This document shows, piece after piece, positions 43,730 through 52,000 of a stretch of DNA of 63,064 nucleotides. The number at the start of each line of letters is the position of its first letter. Within the stretch, counting starts at the first letter, position 1. Made by a program: the position numbers and the translations under genes. The stretch comes from CAYFJO01 sp964343305 (GTDB taxonomy: Bacteria > Planctomycetota > Planctomycetia > Pirellulales > Pirellulaceae): the NCBI GenBank assembly GCA_964343305.1, contig CAYFJO010000013.1:1-63064 (forward strand). The letters are read 5' to 3'. Below the pieces are notes generated by a model. That model did not search any database and had not been told where the DNA came from. It saw only the letters and a program-made list of their open reading frames with translations.

Positions 43730-45337
43730 ATGCCTGACCATTCCGAGATCCTTCGCGAAACGAATTTTACGAGCCTGGATTGGGTGATTGTCGCAGTTTA
43801 TCTGGCCGTCAGCATCTTGATCGGGGTGATGGTCAAGAAATATTCCACGGGCATGGCCAATTACATCGGCGCGGGACGCAGTGTCGGCACATGGCTCGGT
43901 GTTGCAACGATGACCGGCACAGAGCTAGGACTGATCACGGTGATGTACAGTGCCGAGGCGGGATTCACCGGCGGATTCGCCGCGTTTCATATCGCGCTGA
44001 TCGCGGCCATTGTGACTTTGTTGATCGGGTTGACGGGTTTTATCGTGGCGCCGCTGCGAGCCGAAGGTGTGTTGACGATTCCGGAATTCTACGAGCGGCG
44101 ATTCGGGCGGCGGACAAGAATTCTGGGCGGTATCGTGTTAGCGTTCGGCGGCATTTTGAACATGGGGCTGTTTCTCAAAGTCGGTTCGATGTTCATCGTC
44201 GGCGTCGCCGGTTTGTCGGAAAGTGGTTGGGCGTTGCCGGCTGTGATGACGGTTTTGCTGACGTTGGTTCTCGTTTACACCGTGCTGGGAGGCATGATCT
44301 CGGTCGTGATCACCGACTATATTCAATTTGTGTTGTTGGCCGTGGGGATGCTGCTGACCACGTTCATGGCGATCAACTATCTGGGCTGGGAACGGATCGT
44401 CGGCACGTTGCAGAATTCGATGGGCGAGAAGGGTTGGAATCCGCTCGTCGAAGAGGGACCGTTCGGACCGGCTTACGTGACCTGGATGGCATTTTTGGGA
44501 CTGGTCGGTTGCGCGGTGTGGCCCACGGCAGTCGCGCGGGCGTTGGCCATGGAGAGCTCGAAAGCGGTTCGGTGGCAATACACCATCTCGTCGATCTCGT
44601 TCGCGATTCGTTTTATGATCCCGTGCTTTTGGGGTCTGTGCGCGTATGTGTTCATCATGACGGACGGTGCGGAATTGAAGCCGTTGTTCTTTCCCACCGA
44701 TGCCGAGACGAAAGCGATGAGCGGATTGTACGCGATGCCGATCTTTCTGGGCCGCATCTTGCCTGCGGGATTGATCGGCATCATCACGGCCGCCATGATC
44801 GCGGCCTTTATGTCGACGCATGACAGCTATCTGTTGTGCTGGGGCAGTGTCATCACGCAAGATGTCATCGCGCCGCTTTCGAAAAAGAAACTCCCGGATG
44901 CGAAACGGGTCAAACTGACGCGAGCGATCATCGTGATCATTGGGCTCTACATCCTGGCCTGGGGCCTGTTGTACAAAGGTGGCGATGCGATCTGGAGTTA
45001 CATGGCGATCACTGGCGCGATTTACTTCACGGGGGCGATTCCGGTATTGGTGGGTGGAATCTATTGGCGGCGCGCCAGTTCGACGGGGGCGTTCTGTTCG
45101 TTGTTGGCCGGATGTACGGCCGTGTTGGGCCTCGAACCGCTGAGGTTCTCCATGGGGGAACTCTTTTTACGCGGCATGGGAACAATTCCATTGCCGCGTG
45201 AGGCCGAAGCTTGTTTCACCAGCGAGCGCGTCGGGTTGTTTGCGGTCGGATTGGCGATGCTGGCGTTTGTTGTCGGATCTCTGATGTGTCCTGACCCCGT
45301 GGCCGATGATGCTCAACACAGCGAGGAGTCGAAATGA
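43730..45337 (+). CDS. Sodium:solute symporter family transporter
   Basis: 535 residues, thirteen or so membrane helices of the SSS (LeuT-fold) family: SLDWVIVAVYLAVSILIGVM, NYIGAGRSVGTWLGVATMTG, VAPLRAEGVLTIPEFYERRF (the family signature with GR...PEFYERRF), and VLGGMISVVITDYIQFVLL. It imports an unknown organic solute with Na+. The ATG at 43730 was chosen because the frame before it has no family match. The following small gene overlaps its stop by four bases (ATGA). Confidence 0.9.
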   Translation: MPDHSEILRETNFTSLDWVIVAVYLAVSILIGVMVKKYSTGMANYIGAGRSVGTWLGVATMTGTELGLITVMYSAEAGFTGGFAAFHIALIAAIVTLLIGLTGFIVAPLRAEGVLTIPEFYERRFGRRTRILGGIVLAFGGILNMGLFLKVGSMFIVGVAGLSESGWALPAVMTVLLTLVLVYTVLGGMISVVITDYIQFVLLAVGMLLTTFMAINYLGWERIVGTLQNSMGEKGWNPLVEEGPFGPAYVTWMAFLGLVGCAVWPTAVARALAMESSKAVRWQYTISSISFAIRFMIPCFWGLCAYVFIMTDGAELKPLFFPTDAETKAMSGLYAMPIFLGRILPAGLIGIITAAMIAAFMSTHDSYLLCWGSVITQDVIAPLSKKKLPDAKRVKLTRAIIVIIGLYILAWGLLYKGGDAIWSYMAITGAIYFTGAIPVLVGGIYWRRASSTGAFCSLLAGCTAVLGLEPLRFSMGELFLRGMGTIPLPREAEACFTSERVGLFAVGLAMLAFVVGSLMCPDPVADDAQHSEESK

Positions 45338-45519
45338 ACGCCTGGATTAGTTTCTGGTCGGCATTCTTGTTTGTCACGCTGGCAGCGTTTGCGGTGATGT
45401 CGATCGTGGTCGCCATCGGCGGCGCGCTGGACATTCGCAAATTGTTTCGGCGCTTGAACGAGAGGGATCGTAATGAGATCATCGCGGAACGTGAAGCTCC
45501 AAAGTCAAAGCAACCATGA
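45334..45519 (+). CDS. Small membrane protein coupled to the symporter
   Basis: 61 residues: one membrane helix (residues about 5-30, FWSAFLFVTLAAFAVMSIVV) and a charged tail (RRLNERDRNEII). The start overlaps the symporter stop (ATGA) and its own stop overlaps the next start (ATGA). Small companion proteins of this kind are known for several SSS-type transporters, where they may aid folding or regulate transport. Confidence 0.75.
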   Translation: MNAWISFWSAFLFVTLAAFAVMSIVVAIGGALDIRKLFRRLNERDRNEIIAEREAPKSKQP

Positions 45520-45878
45520 CCGATCGCGAGACAACCATCGAGCAACTTCGTGACATCGTCCGTCAGTTCGTTGACGAGCGGGATTGGCAGCAGTTTCATT
45601 CGCCGAAGAATCTGAGCATGGCGTTGGCGATCGAAGTGGCCGAGTTGATGGAACATTTTCAGTGGATTGCGCCAGATGAATCTCGGCACGTTGGCGATAG
45701 TCCTGAAAAGCTGAAAGATGTCCGCGAGGAACTGGCAGACGTGCTGTGCTACGTGCTAGCAATTGCAAATGAGCTCGACATTGATCTCGCCATGGCACTG
45801 CGCGACAAGATGAAAAAGAACGCCGCGAAATATCCAGCAGAAGAATTTCGTGGGCGTTACGGGGCTGAGGATGATTNN
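45516..45878 (+). CDS. MazG-like nucleotide pyrophosphohydrolase, cut by the third gap
   Basis: 120 codons are visible before the N run. Helical MazG fold: SMALAIEVAELMEHFQWIAP (ExxE metal site) and REELADVLCYVLAIANELDI (ExxD metal site). The end (AEEFRGRYGAEDD) matches the last residues of the single-domain form, so perhaps only a few residues are lost in the gap. These enzymes split dNTPs or modified NTPs to NMP and pyrophosphate. It overlaps the small membrane gene by four bases, giving a tight three-gene unit with the symporter. Confidence 0.8.
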
Positions 45879-45976
45879 NNNNNNNNNNNNNNNNNNNNNN
45901 NNNNNNNNNNNNNNNNNNNNNNNNNNNNNNNNNNNNNNNNNNNNNNNNNNNNNNNNNNNNNNNNNNNNNNNNNNNN
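45877..45976. other. Assembly gap of 100 Ns
   Basis: Unlike the other two gaps there is no shared sequence on the two sides, so real bases are missing. The right edge starts with AATCCGTCCTACA, half of a GTAGGACGG-type palindrome, so the assembly probably broke at this repeat. Confidence 0.8.
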
Positions 45977-46111
45977 AATCCGTCCTACAGCACCCATCGC
46001 TAGCATCGCTCAGGCAAACTTCATCAAGTCGCCCCCTGCCTCGTCCCGATGAATGTGTGTGGACCGTACTAGTCAATCATCGCCTCACACATATCTGCTG
46101 CCTGAATCACT

Positions 46112-48325
46112 ATGAGAGTATGGCCTGGGAAACCTTATCCGCTGGGTGCAACCTGGGACGGAAAAGGTGTCAATTTTGCATTATTCTCCGAGCATGCGAC
46201 CGGCGTGGAACTGTGCCTGTTTAAGGGCGTGCGAGGCCGTTTCGAGCAGTCCCGCATCAAGATCACCGAGCACACCGACCAGGTTTGGCACTGCTATCTT
46301 CCCGATGCCCGCCCCGGCACGTTGTATGGCTATCGTGTGTTTGGACCCTATCAGCCCAACAAGGGACACCGGTTCAATCCCTCCAAGCTGCTGCTCGATC
46401 CTTATGCGCGAGCGATCGCCGGAGCGATTGATTGGAGCGAAGCCAACTTTGGCTACGTGCTGGGCCATCCACGTGCCGACTTGTCGCTAAACACCAAAAA
46501 CAGCGCCCCCTACATGCCCAAGTGCGTGGTCGTGGACACCGAGTTCGATTGGCAAGGCGATCAGCATCCACGCACGCCGTGGCACGAAACAATTATTTAC
46601 GAGTTGCACGTGAAAGGATTTACGGCGCGACATCCGGCCTTGCCCGAAAAACTACGTGGGACGTATTCCGGCATGGCGCATCCAGCGGTGATCGACTACA
46701 TGAAGTCGTTGGGCATTACCGCCGTCGAGTTGATGCCGATCCAGCAGTTTGTTGACGACAAGCATCTCGTTGATCGCGGACTGCGCAATTACTGGGGTTA
46801 CAACTCAATCGGTTTCTTTGCGCCCGACATACGTTACGCACGCAAAGCGTCGGTGGGCAGCCAGGTGGTCGAGTTCAAGAATATGGTCAAGTCGTTGCAC
46901 GCCGCCGGCATCGAAGTGATCTTGGACGTCGTCTACAACCATACGGCCGAAGGAAACCACTTTGGCCCCACGCTGTCGTTTCGTGGCATCGACAACGCCA
47001 GTTACTACCGCCTCGTGGAAGATGACCAGCATTACTACATGGACTACACGGGTTGCGGCAACACGTTGAACATGATGCACCCGCGTGTGCTGCAGTTGAT
47101 CATGGACAGTTTGCGGTACTGGGTCCTCGAAATGCACGTCGATGGATTTCGTTTCGATCTGGCGGCGGCTCTTGCGCGTGAATTGCACGAAGTGGATCGG
47201 CTCGGTGCGTTCTTTGACATCATCCATCAAGACCCCGTGTTGTCGCAAGTGAAACTGATCGCCGAGCCGTGGGACTTGGGCGAAGGCGGCTATCAAGTCG
47301 GCAACTTCCCAGTGCTGTGGGCTGAATGGAACGGAAAATACCGCGACAACGTCCGCAGTTTTTGGAAAGGCGACGAGGGCCAGGTCAGCGAGCTTGCCTT
47401 TCGTTTGACCGGCAGCAGCGATCTCTACGCGCTCAGCGGCCGCCGCCCTTATGCCAGCGTCAACTTTATCACCGCCCACGACGGCTTTACGCTGCACGAT
47501 ATGGTCAGTTTCAACGACAAGCACAATCACGACAACGGCGAAGACAACGGCGACGGCCATTCGGACAATTTGAGCTGGAATTGCGGCACAGAAGGAGAAA
47601 CTTTCGATCCCGCAATCAACCAACTTCGCGATCGCCAAAAGCGAAATTTCCTGGCGACACTGTTCCTCTCGCAGGGCGTCCCGATGCTGCTGGCCGGCGA
47701 CGAATTTGGCCGCTCGCAAGGAGGCAACAACAACGCCTATTGCCAAGACAACGAGATTTCGTGGATTGATTGGAACCTCGACTGGCGTGGCCAGCAACTG
47801 CTGGAGTTCACGCGAACACTGATCCAACTGTTTCGCGCACATCCCACGTTGCGTCGCCGAAAGTTTTTCCAAGGCCGCAAGGTGCGCGGTTCCGGCGCGA
47901 AAGACATCACCTGGTTTCGCCCCGATGGGGTCGAGATGACGGGCACGGATTGGAAAGACACGATGGTCCGCTGTCTGGGACTACGTTTAGCGGGCGATGC
48001 GATCACGGAAGTGGACGATCAAGGAAACCCGATTGTCGACGATACGCTGATCGTGTTGATGAACGCCTACCACGAGAGCATTCCATTCGTGATGCCCGGC
48101 CATGAAGACGATCACTGCTGGCAAATGCTGGTGGACACGCGGCAACTGAGTCTCGACAGCCGTCCGAAACTTCTGCTGGCTGGCGAGACCTATGAATTGG
48201 AAGCCCGCTCACTGGCACTTCTGGGCGTAAAGCATCTCGCCGCGCTACGAGACCAAAGAGCCAAGCCCGTGAATCTCTTCTCCAAACTACGATCGGCACT
48301 CACGCAGATGTTTTCACCATCGTAA
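46112..48325 (+). CDS. glgX: Glycogen debranching enzyme GlgX
   Basis: 737 residues, about the family length. An N-terminal CBM48-like domain (GATWDGKGVNFALFSEHATG, LYGYRVFGPYQPNKGHRFNP) precedes the GH13 barrel. Catalytic residues are in place: nucleophile Asp349 (DGFRFDLA), acid/base Glu385 (IAEPWDLGEGGYQVGNFP) and Asp457 (FITAHDGFTLHDMVSFNDKH). The NGEDNGDGHSDNLSWNCG and GGNNNAYCQDNEISWIDW stretches are hallmarks of GlgX/TreX isoamylases. It splits alpha-1,6 branches of glycogen already trimmed by phosphorylase. No signal peptide; cytoplasmic. Other glycogen genes are not adjacent. Confidence 0.93.
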   Translation: MRVWPGKPYPLGATWDGKGVNFALFSEHATGVELCLFKGVRGRFEQSRIKITEHTDQVWHCYLPDARPGTLYGYRVFGPYQPNKGHRFNPSKLLLDPYARAIAGAIDWSEANFGYVLGHPRADLSLNTKNSAPYMPKCVVVDTEFDWQGDQHPRTPWHETIIYELHVKGFTARHPALPEKLRGTYSGMAHPAVIDYMKSLGITAVELMPIQQFVDDKHLVDRGLRNYWGYNSIGFFAPDIRYARKASVGSQVVEFKNMVKSLHAAGIEVILDVVYNHTAEGNHFGPTLSFRGIDNASYYRLVEDDQHYYMDYTGCGNTLNMMHPRVLQLIMDSLRYWVLEMHVDGFRFDLAAALARELHEVDRLGAFFDIIHQDPVLSQVKLIAEPWDLGEGGYQVGNFPVLWAEWNGKYRDNVRSFWKGDEGQVSELAFRLTGSSDLYALSGRRPYASVNFITAHDGFTLHDMVSFNDKHNHDNGEDNGDGHSDNLSWNCGTEGETFDPAINQLRDRQKRNFLATLFLSQGVPMLLAGDEFGRSQGGNNNAYCQDNEISWIDWNLDWRGQQLLEFTRTLIQLFRAHPTLRRRKFFQGRKVRGSGAKDITWFRPDGVEMTGTDWKDTMVRCLGLRLAGDAITEVDDQGNPIVDDTLIVLMNAYHESIPFVMPGHEDDHCWQMLVDTRQLSLDSRPKLLLAGETYELEARSLALLGVKHLAALRDQRAKPVNLFSKLRSALTQMFSPS

Positions 48326-48362
48326 CGGTGAAGTAGTAAAACGGTAGAACGAGCGAACCCGA

Positions 48363-48830
48363 TTAGAAACGTGGCACACGAGTTGCTTCGACCTTGAACA
48401 ACTCAACCAGAAAGTGCAACGTCGCACCGGGCGGAATGACATCTTTGACACCACCAGCGCCGTAGCCAAGTTTGGCCGGAATCTCCAGCTCGATCATTCC
48501 ACCTTCGCCGATCAGTTGCAGGCCCTCGGTCCATCCCTTGATGACACCGTTCAGCGGGAACGAAATGGTCTTATCACGTTTGTAAGAACTGTCGAACACC
48601 GTTTTGTCGTCCAGCCATCCTCGGTAATGCACCGTTACGGTATGCGCGCCTGTCGGTTTCTTGCCTGCCGACTTTCTCAGAATCCGATACTTCAGCCCCG
48701 ACTCGGTCGTCGTGAATTTCATCGGCGCGCCAGCGTCGACAGGACCAGGCTCCGCGGACTTTGCGTCGATCGCGAAAACAAAAGTGAACCAGGTGAGAAG
48801 AGTCACCACGAATTCGTGCGTTCGGGTCAT
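48363..48830 (-). CDS. Secreted FKBP-type peptidyl-prolyl isomerase
   Basis: 155 residues. Signal peptide MTRTHEFVVTLLTWFTFVFA, cleaved near DAKSAE. FKBP domain (about 40-152): SGLKYRILRKSAG, HTVTVHYRGWLDDKTVFDSS, FPLNGVIKGWTEGLQLIGEG, PAKLGYGAGGVKDVIPPGAT and LHFLVELFKVE, all typical of active FKBPs. AAGGA precedes the ATG. It speeds proline isomerisation of exported proteins. Convergent with glgX. Confidence 0.92.
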   Translation of the reverse strand: MTRTHEFVVTLLTWFTFVFAIDAKSAEPGPVDAGAPMKFTTTESGLKYRILRKSAGKKPTGAHTVTVHYRGWLDDKTVFDSSYKRDKTISFPLNGVIKGWTEGLQLIGEGGMIELEIPAKLGYGAGGVKDVIPPGATLHFLVELFKVEATRVPRF

Positions 48831-49070
48831 GTTTTTTTCCTTCAGGGAAGCTCGAATGTTTAATTCAACTCGACCAATAGGCTACGTCACTTCTGCGTCA
48901 CGGGCAAGCTCAAACTTCCGACACGTAGCGGCCATACAACGTGCGCGCTTTAATTTGTCGGTTTGCGAACAAACTGACGACCTCTCTGCCGGCCCGGCCT
49001 CGTTGAAGTCCCATCCTAAGCAGCTTGATTCACAAGCACACTGTCATGATAACAGTTGTCTCATCCTGAG

Positions 49071-52000
49071 TTATGCAACTGAGTTTGGCATTCGGCGTAT
49101 TCCCGATCGCAGCCAGCCGTGCATAACGTCGGTGATTGAATCGTCAGTGTAATCGTCGTCAAGTCCCAAGACATGGCCTAGCTCGTGTAATACGACGGTG
49201 AGTAAATCGTTTCGATTCGCTGCGGCACTCTCCCCTATTGCCATAAGTCCCTGGTCGCTGATCAGTTCGAACTCTTCGTTATCAGTTGGCGTTGGATCGA
49301 CAAACCAGCCGTTGCCCGTCGCATCAACATCGATCGTTACCAAATTGCCAACAGTCTGACCGAGTAGGCCGCTGTCTAGGTCGACAATCTGCACGTTGAT
49401 GCTGTTGAGATTTTGTAGCTGTGTCGGTGAAAGTCCAGACTCGGAGAAGATCTCAATCGCGGCATCAACGATTGATGTTAATTGATCGAATCGCAAAGAT
49501 GCCGTTGAAGCGAACTCACTAGATTCTGTTTCCGCTGCCAGTAATGGTGAGGCCGACGGCCATGCACCAATAACGAGTGTATCGTCGGGGTTTCCATACG
49601 AACCATAGATGTCCCCACCAGCGACTTCATCCCATACACCATTGCTATTTCCGTCGCGGTAATACTCGTTTCCTCGCCGGACGCCGAGGTCATCAGTGCC
49701 GTTGCCGTCCCAGTCGCCGAGAATTAGTGTATCTGTGGAAATGCCAAATGAACTGAATAAGTCGCCGCCCGCTACGCCGTTCCAGTTTCCATCTCCATTT
49801 CCGTCGCGGAAATAAAGGCTACCGTGTCGAACACCTATATCGTCCGTCGTGTCGTTGTTCCAGTTCCCAACTATTGCCACATCGGTCGGTGACCCAAATG
49901 AACTGAGCAGGTCGCCGCCTGCTACACCATCCCACACGCCATTGCTGTTGCCGTCTCTATAAAACCAGTCTTGTCGATGAACACCCAAATCATCGGTGCC
50001 ATCTCCATCCCAATCACCAATAATAAGCACGTCGTCTGGAATACCAAAGGAAGTCAAGACGTCTCCCCCACTTACCCCGTCCCAGGAACCGTTGCTGTTG
50101 CCGTCGCGAAAGTAATCGCTGCCACGACGCACACCGAGGTCATCAGTGCCGTTGCCGTCCCAGTCGCCGATGATTAATTCGTCAGTTGGTGTGCCAAAGT
50201 AAGTTACGCGATCACCGCCGGTGGCACCGTCCCAAAGGCCGTTTCCGTTGATATCAAAGTAATACGATTCGCCACGCCGAACGCCTATTTCGTCTACGCC
50301 GTCACCATTCCAATCGCCAACGATCAAGATATCACCCGACGCACCAAACGAAGTGAATTGGTCGGAACCACCATTCCATTGACTATTCATGTCCAAGTCG
50401 AGATATACACCGCTATCACGATGCACGCCAATCGAGTCAGGTTGCACGACCGGCGGATCGATCTGGTCGGTGACGTCCGCGTCGCGCACCAGACGCACGT
50501 AGTTATAGATGCCGATCACATCGCCTTGCGGGCCGTGGCCATACGGGTAATCGCCGGGATCGCCGCTTTTGGGATCGCTGCGTTGGGCGCCGGCGCCATG
50601 GACGTCCTGCAACTGGTAGCCGCCAAACCTGGACCACATCCACCCTTCCGCCTCGCCGAACGCGACGTAGGCGGCATAGTTGCCGAGTTGCTGCGGTGGA
50701 CCGTCCAAATGAGTCGTGCTGGTCCAGAAAAACGGATAGTCGGTGTCCCCGGATCCGTCGGTGATCGTGGAGACGTTAAAGGCCGAATCGATGGCCGCCG
50801 AGCCGGTCGTGTCCGGCGATCGGCTGTAATCGACAATGCTCTGCAGTTCCTTGGCATTGGGCAAACGCCAGTCGCTGTAGCCCAGGTAGTTCGTTTCGTT
50901 CATTTGCTGGACCCACGCTAGTGCATCTTCCCAGTCCATTCCCAAGCCGCTGTCGTCCTGCGCCCACATCAGCCCGGTGGCATTGTCCGTCACCGTGCCT
51001 TCGCCACCGGCCACGAAATCGTTTTCGCCGTAATCGGTGTTGCCGCGCACGTAGCGCACGTATTGGCTCATTTCGCTACCCATGGGATTCGACGTGCCGT
51101 AACCCTTGATCCGGCCGTCGGCGAAGTTCACACCAAAGACTGTGTGGCTCCCGTTCATCGTGGTACTGACGTACTCGGTGCTGGACCAGTACTGGGCGTC
51201 GATGATGCGCTCGCCGGACGCCTCGTCACCGTGGCCGAAGGCGAAGTAGTCGGTATCGATGTACGGGATGGCTGTTGCAACAGTCATGCCCGTGACGCCG
51301 CTGAAGTCGATCAGCGAGTACAGTTCCTTGATGCTCGGCAGGCGCCAATCGTTGTAGCCGCCGTAGTTCTCAGCGTTCAGGGTGTCCACGTATGCCTGGG
51401 CGTCACCCCAGGTGAACTTGTCGTTCGTGTCGATGTCACCGTCGCCGTCCCAGTTGGGGTTCTGCGTCCAGGTCAGGCCCGTGACGTTGTCGTCCACGGT
51501 CAACCCGTCGGCGCTGGTGGCATAGCTGGGCTGGTTACCGTCATACCCGCCGTCTTGGCCGTAGAATGCCTCGTCCGGCGACGGGTCGATCACGTTGCCC
51601 ACGTCGTCATAGGAGTCCATCTGCCCCGTGTCGACGATCGCGTAGGTGACGTCCACGACCACGGTGCCGTCCGAGACGGTCACTGTCGCGGTGTCCGTAT
51701 CGCTGGCACCCTCGTTGTCGGTCACCTGCAGCCCAACCGTGAACGTGCCGTCGGTCGCGGCGTTGAAGCTCGCTGTCGCGCCGGTGGCATCATCGTACTG
51801 GCCGTCGTTGTCCAGGTCCCATTCGTAAAGCGAGATCGAGCCGTCTGAGTCGCTCGAGCCGGAGCCGCTGAGCGCGATGGTCGATCCCACGTCACCCCGA
51901 TAGGGCCCGCCCGCGTCGGCCAACGGCGCCTGGTTGGTCGGATTGTCGTCCAGCGGCGTGCCGTCGAACCCGGCGTAGTTCGGCGCGTAACGGTCCGCTC

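Noticed and set aside
46805..47872. 355-residue minus-strand frame opposite glgX
   Set aside because: Antisense shadow of a clear GH13 gene.
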